Assembly (NCBI GenBank): GCA_037892935.1
Contig: JAYXKI010000013.1
Location: forward strand, 310,001 to 374,000
Origin: Phlebopus portentosus
Taxonomy: Eukaryota > Basidiomycota > Agaricomycetes > Boletales > Boletinellaceae
Direction: 5' to 3'
Length of the DNA: 64,000 nucleotides
The notes beneath the pieces are model-generated. The model was given only the letters and a program-made list of their open reading frames with translations, was not told the DNA's origin and made no database searches. This document shows positions 12,343 through 25,900 of the stretch, one piece after another. The position numbers were made by a program, and so were the translations under genes. Position 1 is the stretch's first letter. Every line of letters starts with the position of its first letter.

Positions 12343-14387
12343 CTGACTTACCTTGGTAATTTCTTAATGCATGTTCCTCGTAATAAATATCAGCGAGAGC
12401 CTCTCTCAGCTTTCGTGATAGGCACTGTGCAGACTGGACTGCTGTTGCACGAAATTGCAATACATAGGTAATTGAAGCATTGGACATCAATTCCTGCAGC
12501 AAGATTCATATTGAGAAGTGAATGATGATGGAATAATGGAGCACAGACACGTTATGAGGAATAGATTCATTCATCTCGGAAAGATGGCCTTGCAAGCGTT
12601 ATTGCACGATTAGAAAGACACTGTTGGCTCAGCATGAGGAAATTGCGTTTTTCATCATCAGCTCATTTACATAGTCTCTCCAGACAAGTGAATAGAGAAG
12701 TGATTGTGATTGAGAGGAAACGAGAGATAACAATTTCGTTTTGAGGAGAGAGAGAAGACGCGATTCTCTCCAAAATCGAATGTGTGTGATCGTGAGAAAG
12801 GCAACGACGCACGCACGCCCTCCGTTCCACCTGTCTTTCTTCAATACACTAATCCATCTTGCAGAAATGACAATATTGATGCCATTGCTATCTTTGAACA
12901 ATATCCTCTCACTTTTTGTCTCTATCGTTCTTCGAACTCTTGACGAGGAGGGGCTCGCATAAACCGGCACTTAGCTTTGCAGACGAACGAGACGCAGGTT
13001 TGGGGAGTAATACATGCGCAAGCTCTTCCGTTCGGAGTCTGATTCCATAAAGGTGTTCCGTACTGGAACCGGACAATGGTCATAGTCTGAATCTGTTCCG
13101 ACTGTATTAATATCGTTACCCGGCAAAGTCATGGTACGCTTTTCGTTGTACGATATGGTTTGCATAGCGTCTTCAGTTTGATCTTGTAAATTTAGTGTTC
13201 GTTCGCGCTTTGAAATAGTTCAAGATCGTCCTGAAGCGAACGAGAAGCCTAAGGTCGCACTCCTATATCATTTGGTGTTCGTCTCTGAACTCTTCAGCAT
13301 TTCTTGGGCTGGCTCCAGATAAACCCTGGATGCCGTCGGCTGTCTGTTGAGCTTGTCCTGTTGATCGAGCAGGGATTCAAGGAACGTGTTCTACTGTCGG
13401 GAAGGTTGGATGAATTGCAACGTGTAACGAACGAGCAATGCGAACCCTGGCTTAACAATTGAAAGTGGTACCAGGCCCAAATTGACCCCACCCCGATAGT
13501 CCTTCTATCCGTTCTTTGTTGATGAGATAATTCTTTTCTACGACCTTTAGCCCTATAAGATGTCCTCTAAATCCTCACTTCCGAGCTTCAAGACCTTTCT
13601 CAATCAAGAGTTCGCGCGATCTCCTTCACGCAGCTTTATATTAACACCCGCTAGTTGGTTGCTACTGTGCGTCAGGAGAGGAAGAGAGAGGAGAAGAAGC
13701 CTAGGATTCTTATGTATGTGCTTCTTGATACTGGTGGGAGGATGCATGAAGTTCTATCATGATCGGAGGCCACTGGCAGTCCTTGGTTGACTTGTTCCAT
13801 GCACATTTCTTGAGTCTGCGCATATCAAGCACTGGGCACGAATGTCACATTTTTTGTCCTGCTCGTATCATGCTTGTCCTTGAAAAGTGTCAAATACGAG
13901 TTTTGCTTCAAAGATGATTTAACTTTACGGACTCGTCACATGATGAGCGCAAGATCTAATCAGAGGTACATGTAAACAGCTTCCAGTCCAACATCCACGA
14001 GGTGCGAGGTCCTTTGCAGCAACGAGGTGATATAGCACTTTGATACATCACTTTCGTCGCATACGAGAACTGACAGCATCTAATGTTTTGCTTTTTTAGG
14101 CTCTATCACGGGCGTACAGAGACGGCCTTATAGACTCTCCGAGGAGTAACTTCCCAATAAGCGCTACTTTCCCAACTTAAAACGTTCTTTGTCTCAATGA
14201 TGTTGGTTGGCTGGGTGCCTCGCCCTTTCTTTCATCAACACGCGGAACTCCTATCATACTTATATTTTAAGCATCCAATAGAAAAGGCAAAGCCTTCCCA
14301 TGTGTTCAGTAAAGACCTGTGCACCAACCGACAGCTTGAAAACGATCATTCAACCTGTTTCATGCTGTCGCCTCGATTTCAGTCCTG
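12343..14387. other. Intergenic region, no recognisable gene
   Basis: Short open frames on both strands (for example 12629-12970 on - and 13560-13790 on +) show no motif or plausible splice partner. I see nothing else supportable. Confidence 0.4.
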
Positions 14388-15734
14388 ATGTTTCCGCCCC
14401 ATGAGCTCTACGCCCAGAAGCAACTGCGTCATAGCCTCGGTTATGCACTTTTCGAGCCCAGTCCATGTAACTACGATAAAGTCCGCGTTGGCGATGTGGG
14501 TTACATGGAAGAAGGATCATTTCGAAGACTGTTCAACGTATTCCACGATGCGGGCAGCCTCGAGAATCGCGGAGCAGACTTACCAGAGGACTTCCAACCC
14601 ATAGAACAACGTTTTCGCCAGCTCCACAGATTCGAGTCCTTGTCTGAACGCGCCATGGTCTCCGAGAGCGTGCGTGAAGTGCAGGTACAAGCAGTGATAG
14701 GCACATCAGGGTACAAATAAGTCATCATTTCACACTGCGCATACTCTCCTGACTGAAGTTTTTCACTACATTCAAGGTCAACTGGTCAAGTTGCCTCGAA
14801 TGCAAGAATTATACTTGAATGCACTTCCAGGAGTGGAGCAGCACTGCTAATGAACCATTCAACATTACGACAAAACGCAAGATCCTCAAAGGCCATGGAG
14901 GACTACATTCTCAGTCATCATGCGTCTTGGTTACGTTTGGCCAAGAATCTGGGGCTTCCAGTAGAGACTCATGATCTTATCCTCGTCCGAGAATGTACAC
15001 TGACTGGTGATTGGGCTACCGTCGTATGGAACGAATCATCAACCACAGCTGAGATTAGCTTCAATGTGGGAGTCAGCACTGGTCCGAACGTCGGGATGTC
15101 AATCTGGGGACAATGGGAAGATCGAGTAACTATACCAAAACGCCAAGGGCCGCAGCGGACACAAGAGAACCGCCAGGCATACCATAACCGGCAGTTTGAT
15201 CAGTGTATCTTCCTAAAGGGACTCCGTGTTGCTCTTCGAGAGTGGTATCAAAAGCTTGTGTCGTTACTGATGGCAAGGGCAAAAGAAGAGCAGGGATTTA
15301 ACATTGATCCTTCATCCCCATTTATTATTCGGCTCCTCAAGAATTCCGGTATGAAAGTCGAAGCGATTGGTAGCGGAAGATCTTCTTTTCGACTCAGTGA
15401 GTCTAACCTTTCTTTCTTTTTTCCTCCTTCCTATAGATTCAGAGATAAACTCAATGCGAATACCAGATACAAAGCAGCTTGGACCTAGTCGTAATATCCA
15501 TCTTTGAGGTCTGTTAATCGAAATAACTTATTGCCTTCCAATGGTTGTTCTTACTTGATACTCCAGAATACAGATGCTGATATTGCAATCGTCGACGATA
15601 ATGATATGAGCCTGATTGGCTTTGTGAGGCAATTTCCTCAGGGCTGTTTAACATTCGCTGATGTTCACCTTTCAGAGTGGCTCCGATTCCTTGGAGGACA
15701 TGTGCAATCGCCTATTTCTCCAGAAAAATATTAG
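14388..15734 (+). CDS. Conserved basidiomycete protein of unknown function
   Basis: Exon 1 (14388-14710) encodes GYALFEPSP, VRVGDVGYMEEGSF and RLFNVF. Intron 14711-14776 is removed, and exon 2 continues with LECTSRSGAALLMN, then a HASWLRLA segment, then LILVRECTLTGDWATVVW. A second intron begins with gtgagt at about 15400 and ends ctatag at 15438. The last part (PSNG...LILQNTDADIAIVDDND, stop at 15734) is in a different register from the start of exon 3, so one more intron or a 1-nt frameshift lies near 15440-15505. From memory this GDVG / CT..GA.L / LILV.GC..T..WA architecture is widespread in Agaricomycetes without an assigned function. No transmembrane segment is visible. Confidence 0.6.
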
Positions 15735-15818
15735 ATTCTCTATTTCCATAGCACATGACGGGAAAAAACGTTTGTTGTTCCTCCATTTGTCAATGTATTC
15801 GGAAAACTGATTTTCGTT

Positions 15819-17210
15819 GTGTATCAAGTTGGTAGAATAGCCGGGCAGGATTCCGAATCAGACGTAGTATCGGAACAGGACCTCGTTATCCTAGACGAGA
15901 AATATCACCGAATACATAGGAATGATTACACTTTGGATTCTTCCTTGGACGGCTCTGTTCCGGTGGACAGCGAGGCCGAGGCACTGGATTTAGATATCAC
16001 GCCGAACCGCGTTTCAGTGGGAAATCCTCAGCACGACACAGATTGCGACAGTACTTCCAAACACGGAGGACGGGTGGAAGATCTCGACGAGTCCATTTCC
16101 TTGAGTCGTGAAGCTTTAACGCTTCTGCCAGACGGACATCCTGAACGCGCTTCAGCACTCAGCACTCTTGCGGATTCCCTACGCACCCGATTCGAATGTA
16201 GTGGACGGATCGAAGATATCGAAGAATCGATTACTTTGTATCGTGCGGCTTTGGAACTTCAGCCAGATGGACATCCTCAACGCCCTTCAGCACTCAGCAA
16301 TCTTGCAGATTCCCTACGCGCCCGATTCGAGCGCAGTGGACGGATCGAAGATCTTGAGGAGTCGATAACTCTGAATCTTGCTGCTTTGGATCATCAACCA
16401 GAAGATCATTCTAAACTCCCTCGTGCAGTCGTCGATTTCGAGCCGTTTCAAAGTTCTGCTCCATCTTCCGGGCTGGCTTCAGGTTCCAAAGTCTCTCAAC
16501 CCCTGCAATCAGTAGCAGCGTCGTCTGCAGCACCATATTCCTGGCTGCTACAAGATATATGGGATTCTTCGCCTCGCTCAAAAGAAATTTCACTGCCTTC
16601 TAAGTCAGCATCACGCCGCACACTTACAAGAGCTCTGGAACTTGCAAGAGAAGCTGTTAGACTCGACTCAACTGGAAATGACCCTCATGGTGCGATCAGT
16701 GCATACGGAGAAAGTGTAGCACTACTGAATGAGGTGATGGAGCATGGCATGCACGGCGAAGTCAGGAAGAGGCAAAAGAGATCAACTGCTCAGGAGCAAT
16801 TGCTAAGGTTGAGATCTATCGTAAGTACGACCACCATTTATTGGTCTTGACTATGAGCTTAACATGGAAATATACAGCACGATGCTTATGCAAACCGCAT
16901 GAACGTCCTGGGCCTAATCTACAACATCCCTACTCCACTACCGACTGGGCACTCTCGATCTGGGTCCCCATCTTCTGAAGCTTTTTGGGATTCAGAGTCA
17001 ACTGTAGAAAGTGACTCCGGCGACATGAACCGACGTCCTCTCTTGGAGCCATATTCGCGGGCATCATCAAAGCAGAATGCCGCTTCCAGTGGTTCACAAT
17101 CCTTGCCGCATTCTGACTCATCCTTGTCGCTTCAGGATAGCACTCTCAAGAGTGTCAAGGGTGCCTATTTCATGGATTCAAAACATCTATCTACCGTGCA
17201 AGGTCAGTAG
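15819..17210 (+). CDS. Chimeric TPR-MIT domain protein, 5' end unclear
   Basis: The frame opens at 15819 without an ATG, so an upstream exon is missing or lost. After an acidic segment come three 42-residue TPR-like repeats at about 16050-16430 (GRVEDLDESI, GRIEDIEESI, GRIEDLEESI). They are of the same type as those in the TPR-CHAT gene at 22.9-27.4 kb. A Ser-rich linker follows, then a MIT-like three-helix module beginning RALELAREAVRLDS. An intron (gtaagt at about 16820 to atacag at 16877) separates this from exon 2, which starts HDAYANRMNVLGLIYNIP and ends in a Ser-rich tail (stop at 17210). MIT modules bind ESCRT-III tails in endosomal sorting. TPR repeats of the CHAT type are not normally part of this protein, so I infer a fusion by insertion. 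Whether it is expressed is unknown. Confidence 0.65.
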
Positions 17211-17895
17211 GGGTTGTCGCTTCTAATATCATCATCCTCATCCTTTTGCTCTCTCAGGCCCTCTTGTACCCAGCCCTCTTGAAGAAGAGCAATAGGATGA
17301 AGCATTTATTTGGTATGAATTTTTGAGCGAAGAATGCAGGCATGGTGTCGAGAATGGATGAGAATGATACAAGAGTAAACCTGTGGCCTCGAGCAGATGC
17401 ACAACCCACCTTGTCAGTGACGTCCGATGGTCCATGAGCCCAAAAGACAATACTTCATCGGACAATCGTACGACCGTCCGAGTGTATTCACACATGCTCA
17501 ATCACATGTATAGCAGAACAGCGTGGTGCGATATACTTCTATAGACAAAGAAGATGAATGTAAATTGAGAGAAGCGACTAATCAGGGGCACAGTCGATCC
17601 GGAGGAAAGACTATTTTGAGCCAATTCATTTTGTAACAGATACTTTTCGGAGTGATTCGTTGGCAAAGAACGAGATTAATGGATAAGGAAGGAATAAAAT
17701 AATTTGAGACAGGCAGGCCAGAGACGATCTCGTGTCCTATAGGAACGGAGCCGAGATGGATGCAAAGTGAAAAAAGTGATTGGATGATCGACGTTTTGAT
17801 TCCGAAACACTCACCATGTTTACCACGGACCTATTCCACGTCATGTCACTATTATCAGAAAATAATATAAAATACGCTTCTCTCCTCCTTCCAGA

Positions 17896-20800
17896 ATGCC
17901 TCCCTGCCCTCCCTCATCCTCTCAGTCCAGGCTACGGCTAGTGGCGAGCATCGCACTGACGATGGTCCTCCTCGAGCTCACCCGTCGTCTCATCCTCGGA
18001 CTCGCATGTTTTGTCGCTCTCACGCCTGGCGAGGACGTGTTTAATCTAAAGGGGGGATGGATAGGAGGTGGTGTCGGTAGTGGGACTGGTATTGCAAGTG
18101 TAAAGGCGCAGAGTGGTGGCGTTGCGGCTGGAGAGTACCTCCTTGGTCTCGGTATTGGCGATGTGACTGGGTGAGTTGAGCTGAGACGAGTTGAGATGCA
18201 CGATGCTCAACGCGGTCGCGTGTCGAGTCTCTCGACCATCTCGTCTCATTCCAAATGCCAATGCCAACGCTAACATATCTCAAACTGAGTACAGCCCGGT
18301 CGTTGAGACCAATATGATGGTCCGTCTCACCTTTCCAACTCAACTGTCAAATACCTTAATTAAATTATTTTTGGTCTTCGATGATGAATAGGGGTACGCG
18401 AATCTCGCACAGACAGACACAGGGCTGCACATGCGGCAGCGGAGTCGCGCGTTCATCATCGCAGACCCGGACGACCCGTCTTCGAGAGTGCTTTTCATCA
18501 ACTCCGGTACGTCCGCATTTAGTCTCAATGGGTTTCGTCATATTCATTTCGTTGTAACTTATTCGATTCCGAACGCTCGTGTCCTCACTCTTATTCCTTT
18601 TACTACACTGATCTTACGCTAACACAAATGGCATCAATCATTCAGACATTGCAATGGGGGACACAGGTGTCCGTAGGTCCATCGTCTCGATCCTCAGTTC
18701 CCTCTATCCTTCTCTCTACACCAATACGAACATCGCCTTCGTCGGAACGCACCAACACTCCGGCGTAGGTGGGTACCTCGAGAATCTCCTCCCACAAATT
18801 ACCGCTCTCGGATACGTCAACGCCTCCGCACAGGCTATTATCCAGGGGAGCGTCCTCGCCGCGCAGCGCGCGCACGATTCGCTCAGTTGGGGAGATTGGA
18901 AGTGGGGAACACGACGATCCCCGAGGGGAATATCAATCGTAGTCCCTTTGCATATTTGGCGAACCCGGAAGAGGAGAGGGCGATGTATGAATTTGACCAG
19001 GATAAGGACTTCACGCTCGTCAAGTTTATTGGTGACGATGACGAGGCGAGGGGCTTTTTGAGCTTCTTTGCTGTTCATGGGACGAGTCTTTATGAGAATA
19101 ATACCCTTGTGAGCGGGGATAATAAGGGCATGGCGGCGTTCTTGTATGAAAGTGGGTTTAATTCTTGTGTGTTTGGTTTCGACGATTTCATCAGTTATTT
19201 GATTTTTATTTGATTAGACTCTGTAGAGCCGGATGCGATGCCGGGCAACACGACGTTCGTAGCTGGCTTCGTTCAATGTAAGCCCATACACTTTCCTACT
19301 TCACCTCTACCTGATCTTCTAACTTACCCGCTTCTATTGCGTACGTATGATTATTAGCAAACGTCGGAGACACCTCACCGAACACCGAGGGCGCATTCTG
19401 CGAGAGTCCTGGTGAACCATGGGACGGCCAGCCCTGCGAGTTCGAGCACTCGACGTGTGGGAACAAGACGGAGGATTGTCACGGGCGGTACGTCCTTCCG
19501 CTCTTTCCTTTCTCTTCATCTCGCCACAAGAATGATTATACTTATTTCTCTCTTTTTTGAAAAAAATGAATTTGACCCCTCAGAGGCCCAGGCTTCCGAA
19601 TCTCCGACTTCGAGTCCAACCGTATCATCGGAAACCTCCAATTCGAGGCTGCTCAGAGTATCATGAGCTCTCCCAGCCTTACGTCGATTAGTGGACCTGT
19701 GAGGAGCGTGCATGCGTATTTGAATATGTACGTGCCTTTTTTTCTTTGTTACTATCCCTTATGATTAGGATGCTGAGATATGACGGGTTTTGGTAGGTCT
19801 TTCCACCAATTTACGCTACCAAATGGAACGACTGTGCAGACCTGTCCGCCTGCTCTCGGTACGTTGCTCTCCTTCACTCAACTAGTATCTCAATGGTTCA
19901 CAAGTTCGCTCATATCTCCTTTTTTTCGGTTGCTTTTATCTTTTTGTTAGGATATGGCTTTGCCGGTGGGACGACGTACGTTTCTCTATCTCCTGATATA
20001 TCTATCTCGGATGCGGCAAGATTGATACACGGTCTTTTAGTGATGGCCCGGGAGCGTTCGATTTCATCCAGGGTGATAATACCTCGGACGCTCAGTACGT
20101 TCTCGATTAGCTTCCTTTCTATCGCATTTGGAGGGCTCGTATGCTAATTCATCTCTTCGTCATTTTTGTTATTTGTGTAGGAATCCGTTTTGGGAGGTCG
20201 TCAAAGGTGCGGATCCGCTCATTTCGCTGTAAGCTCAAATAAATGGTGTGGTTATTGACGAGAGTCCTGTTTGACAGGCTTTGTGACGCCCTTCCCCGAC
20301 GAAGAACAAACGGCGTGTCAAGATCCTAAGCCTATCCTGCTCAACACTGTATGCTGTCGTCCATCATCTTAGTTGCATTCAACATTCTGAGAGTCGAGAT
20401 ATGTATTTACAGGGGTTTGCTCATTTCCCGTACGAATGGAGTCCCTCGATAGTGGACATCCAGATGTTGAGAGTGGGCCAGTTCGTGATGCTCATCATGC
20501 CCGGGGAGCTGACTACGATGTCCGGGAGGAGAATTAGGTGCGTTTCATCTCCTCATTTCTACCTTTTTCTTTCTCTCTTCATACGGACTAACAACATAAT
20601 AATAATTTATAGGCAAGCCGTGCGTGCAGAGTTGATCTCACAAGGTCTGATTGGAGACGATGCGTATGTCGTCATCGCCGGTCCGGCGAACACGTATGGC
20701 CACTACGTCGCTACGCGGGAAGAGTATAGTGTACAGAGATATGAGGGCGCGTCGACGTTATACGGGCCGTGTGAGTTCCCTGTTACCTTTGCTTCTTTTT

Positions 20801-21673
20801 GTTTTGTTCAGAACTTACCTGCCGATTGCAACATAGTCACATTGGAGGCGTATATTGATAAATACACGAGTCTCGTGCCGTTCCTCGGAGATGCTGTGTC
20901 GGGAATGCCGACTTCGGACGCTGCGCCTGCTGAGCAGACCTCCAAAGCCATTTCGCTCCAGGTTCGCCTATGTCATCTTCTCTCAAGCCTTTATCTACAT
21001 CAAACTCACGCATTAATTTCTGACACCCGATCTGATTCATGAATGTGCAGACCGGTGTTATACAGGACAACCCGCCTCTATTCCGAAGCTTTGGGGACGT
21101 GCTGAGCGATGTACGGACGAGCTCGCCGTATAGCGCGGGTGAGGTCGTGCAAGCATGGTTCATCGGTGCGAATCCGAGGGTACGTCCTGCTTCATTCCAC
21201 ATTTGCCATGTCAATTGACGTACGTTCGTAATATGTTGTAGAATAACCTGCGCTTAGAAGGGACGTTCCTCAGCGTCGACAAGCAAGGCTCGAGCTCCGG
21301 AGAGTGGGCAACGGTGAGGAGCGATTCACACCCGTCGACGACGTATCAGTGGGTACGGAACGATACGGTGCGCATTTTCTCTCTTCCGCATCTTATTATT
21401 GCTTTGTGTTCGGAAGAGTTGCTGATTGTTATTTGATCGTTGGTGTGAATAGATCCTTGGGACGAGCACCGTGACGATTTCATGGTACGCTCCCTTTTAT
21501 TTGTTTCCTTTCTTCTCGTACCTTTACATAACCTGAATTTGTTTTGTAGGACGATTGAGTCAGGCACGCCCTCAGGGACGTATCGTCTTCGTTACTTCGG
21601 GGACTCGAAAGCTCTTTTCGGCGGAGCGATTTCGTCGTTCGTCGGGACGTCGAGCAGCTTTATTGTCTCTTAG
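17896..21673 (+). CDS. Neutral (non-lysosomal) ceramidase
   Basis: Cleaves ceramide to sphingosine and fatty acid, in the secretory pathway or extracellularly. I resolve 19 exons: 17896-18170, 18295-18319, 18392-18506, 18646-19151, 19218-19277, 19358-19487, 19584-19727, 19797-19858, 19951-19975, 20041-20094, 20181-20206, 20278-20348, 20413-20537, 20613-20770, 20837-20961, 21051-21179, 21242-21367, 21453-21484 and 21550-21673. The N-terminus is hydrophobic (LILGLACFVAL), a signal or anchor. Family hallmarks are GTHQHSGVGGY (zinc-binding His pair), NINRSPFAYL (nucleophile Ser), AVHGTSLY, GFVQSNVGDTSPN and ANTYGHYV. The C-terminal Ig-like domain ends SSFIVS. One base appears lost near 18885, between AQRAHDSL and GRLEVGNTT; no intron of usable size fits there. 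The rest of the gene is fully spliceable, so a sequence error is likely. Confidence 0.93.
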
Positions 21674-22960
21674 ATCGCCCAATTCCCTTTCTCGCATATA
21701 CCTACTGGAGTTCTGGGGAACTGGTGAGATCGAGACTTTGCTTCTCCAACTCGCATACCCAAGCTTTCCGCGCTTCTTGACACGAAACTTTGATGACCAT
21801 TTACGTAGTTGTCTTTCAGTCACGCATGTTTTCTTGTTCTTGCTTTGTTCCTGCTGCTGCTGCTGTCGTCGTCGTCGTTGTGTTTCTCATTTGCGTTGAA
21901 GAATAACTTCCTCGAGTATTTGCGTTTGCTCTTCTCGCCGTCGGACCTTTTGCCATTGAAATGCTAAATAAATAGTATTATCGCTGTGTGCGCCTTTTTT
22001 GACTTTCTGCTCGCTCTCTTCCCAGCTTGTCTTCTGCTCTTCATCTTACCGATGAGATGTATCCGCACGAGTGCGTTCTTGATATCTGTATTTTCTGACG
22101 CTTCCGACCTGCGTTCTTCCTGTTCCTTCTTCGTTTGTAAGTTGCTAAATAGGTAAATAATTATTGTACATACAGTATTATAGCTGTTTGCTTGTACATA
22201 CGGCTAGATACGAGTTGAAAATCAAATGCCCCTCATGAGTTACTTACTACAAGTAATGCACTTCTGATGAATGCGTATCTGTGCACGTATGGACAGGCTT
22301 GAAAATTCCTGATGAGCTGGGTATATATATGTATGTACAAAGACTGCAAATGCAGATGATGGCGTATTTCGGTCTACGCGCATGAATGAGACACGCGGTT
22401 TTGTAACCGGATGCTCTTCTCGGTCTCACACTCATTTGACACTAGTGGCTATAGTCAAATTACTGCAATACATGTATGTATGTTACCCGAGGAGCACATC
22501 AGGACTTCCGTCCAGACACGCTAGGTCTTGCTTATCAAAACGCAAATTTCGAACGCTGCGGATCGTTGTTGTTGGTGTAGTGAGCAAGGTACGAGGGGAG
22601 CCAAAGTATATATTTTGTATATGCGCACTCACTTTCCTGAGCTTCGGCGATGATCTTCTAGTGCACATCGTCATTCGAGGCGAGAGAGGATGGATTCCGC
22701 GACGATATTCGGCGGGTTGAAGAACTGTAAGGTCTAAAGCTGAAGATCAGGCCGGGGGCTCGTCACGATTGGGACCATCTCAAAGTCGTATACGCATAAA
22801 AGTAAGACAGGGGATCGCCGTAGGGATGTAATAAATGCAGAACCGAAAAGGTACAGAAAGCATGAAAGCTATATTGAATAAACAAAAGTGAATCTAACCT
22901 AACCGTTGTCCGCCTTTACAGAAATCATATCTCAACACGATTGAGAAATCACTAAACCTT
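21674..22960. other. Intergenic region between convergent ceramidase and TPR-CHAT genes
   Basis: It is the 3' flank of two convergent genes. The small frames present show no motif. A short word near 22408 ('ggatgctcttctcggtctca') recurs near 28183 on the other side of the TPR-CHAT gene, too short to define an element. Confidence 0.4.
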
Positions 22961-25900
22961 TCAGGCACCTATGTGTACAAGGTTAACCCATCTCTCAGTC
23001 ATCTTGTTCTTAGGAGTCATATCCGACGTGTCCTTTATCCATGTCCTGAGTTGCTGTGCAGCATTCCGAACGGCAATCGCGGCCCTTTTGAACCTAACTT
23101 CATCCTCTCCTATTTCCTCCATTAAATATGCATAGACATGTCCAGAGAGGAAAGGTCCATCCCGATCAAGCAGCTTCCACATCGTACCGACCACGCTTCG
23201 GTAACCGCAGAATTGCATTGCTGCTGCGAGATAAAGCGCTTCTTCTCTGGCAAAGCTGGGCCTTTGTTCCGCAGTATGGCAAGCCGAAAGAAAGGCAAAC
23301 TCTGCGTTTACCAGACGGGCTCGCACGATGTCGAGCAAAGACAATTTACCATCGGACAACTTGAACGAGGACTTGTATGGTTCTCGGTTCAAAATCCCGT
23401 GGCAGGAGAAATGGATCCATTCCACCTTTGGAAGCATGTCGATGACAGCAGCACAGGAAGCTCGTTCTCCGAGGAGACACCTGTTGACCTGCCTAAACTT
23501 GCGTACCTCGCCGAGCTCTCTCATCGCTGAAGGAAGTGTCGTGTCGCCAACAAAAAGAAGCTTTTGGCTTCTGCTGTGAACTCCAGATCGGGCGTTGATG
23601 AGCGACATGAGCGTTGGCGTGTACGATGAGATATAGTCATCCAGGAGATACTTTGTGCTACCATCCGCTCCGTCGTAAGGACCTGCTGCATGGAAGGGAA
23701 GTAGAGACAGGAACGAAGTCAGGCACCACCAAATGCGTGAATCCTCGGCGATACCGAGTTCCTTCAGTTTGAGAACAACCTTCGACACTACCCTGTCCCA
23801 GAGCACCTTCATCACTCGTTGCAGAACCTCGTCGTAGACACTGGACTGCACTCCTGGCTTTTTTCGACGCGCTCGTAGGAGTTCATTGCACAGGTCACAA
23901 GCCTCTGGTCCCCAGCTTCTATTCAATGGAACACAGACGCATGGTATATCTTTCGGGGAAGGACAATGAGGGCATCACATCGAAAACCAGAGTGGTTTAT
24001 AACGATAACGGGTCCCTCTAAAGCCGCTTGCTGTAGGACTTCAAACGAGGGAGCTCGAAGAAAGTCTTCAAAACCAGGAATCTGTCGTATTTCATCGATG
24101 ATTAATTCTTGCTCCTCCGACAATAGTCGCACGCGGGTTAACATTGTATGGGCTGAGTTCTCTTCCAGTGGATCATTGTACGTAAATATGCCACTATCAT
24201 CCACGTCTGGACTCGTCAAATGCGACTGATGAGATGTCGCAAGAGCCTCGAGTTGGCTACTGACATTCCTGAATCTATCGGCAAGCTGTTTGTCCATCTC
24301 CGAAAGATGCTCAAGCGGTGTTCTAAGCATTCGCATTTGAGACCAAAGCAGGGATCTGCCTTGCTCGAGAAGTTCGATTGCCTGAGAGAAGTGACCTTTC
24401 TCTATGGCATACGAGGCTCCATCCAAAGCTAGATCCTGATCCTCACCACTTCCAGAGAGGAATTCGTGGCGCATTGGTAAAGTCGGTCTGATGGTCAGAG
24501 AGTGCTGAAGGACCAATGTCGCTGTCCTATAAGCATCGAGAGCTGTACGATGATCATGAAAACGAGCCAGTTTTGTCCATCGTTGAGCTGCTAGCATACG
24601 CATCGAGGAACTAGAAAACTTGTGGGTTGCAGCACGGCTCAAAAGTTCGATGGACTCCTCAAAATCTTCTGGTAACCCTTCTTTCCGAAAGCGAATATAA
24701 AGAGAATCGGCGAGGTTATACAGAGTCCTGGAATAATCAACATCGCCCTCGTGACGAAGGACTAGACAAGCGCGGTGCAGCGCAATAGACTCCTCGAGAT
24801 CTTCGACCAGCCCACTCTTCATAAACCGTGTGTTCAAGACAACCGCAAGATTGTTCATCGGCATGAAACGATCTTTGTGTCCTTCAGAACAAAGAGCTAA
24901 GGCATCACGGTTTAGCATTATCGACTCGTTAAGATCCTCGACCCTTCCATCTTGTTTAGAGCGAGTCATCAAAGAATTCGCCAGATTGCTTAGTGATGAC
25001 AAATGACCGGGGTGTCCTTTTGGGCGAAGAGTCAGAGCAGTGCGATATAGCTCGATTGAGTCCTCGAGATCCCCGGTTTTCCGAGTAAGGTAAAAGCGAT
25101 CCCATAGGAATGTCGCAAGGTTGTTGAGCACGTTGGAACGATCGGAATGGCCTTTGGGACAAACAACAATGGCCTCACGGAGCAATGTAATCGACTCGTC
25201 AAGATCATCTGCTCTCCTGTCCTGCTCAAAGCGAGAGCTTAAGGCGATAGCCAGATTACTCAGAGATGATAAACGATCGGGGGTTCCTTTCGGACGAAAG
25301 GTCAATGCGGCACGGGCCAGTGTGATCGACTCCTCGAGATCATCGAGCCTCCCGCGAAGTTTAAAGCGAGTATGCAAGGCACTTGCGAGATTACTTAGTG
25401 ATGTAGAACACTCAGGATGTCCTCTGGGGAAAATGATTTAGGGCGGCGCGGTGTAATTCGATCGATTCCTCGATATCATCAATTGCACCACTTTGCCCGA
25501 AGCGAACCATCAGGGAACTCGCAAGATTGTTAAGTGCTGTGGGACGATCGGGATGATTCTCGGGAGTAAGTGCCAGAGCAGTCTGTTGCAGCAAGGTCGC
25601 CTCCTCTAGATCCGCTTGCGCCCCGCCTTGCTGAAAGCGAAGCATTATAGAACTTGCGAGGTTAGTTAGTGATCCAGAGCGACCAGGGTGACCCTTGGGA
25701 CGGAGAGCCAGGGCTGCCCGGTGAAGTTTGATAGATTCTTCAAGATCCTCAACCTTTCCACTTTGCTGAAAGCGGATCTTTAGGGAACTCGCAAGGTTTT
25801 TCAGTGATTTAGAGCGGATAGGATTGCCCTGGGGACGAAGAGCCAGTGCATCACGATGCAACTGGATCGACTCTTCGAGATCATCCAGCCCTTCCATCTT

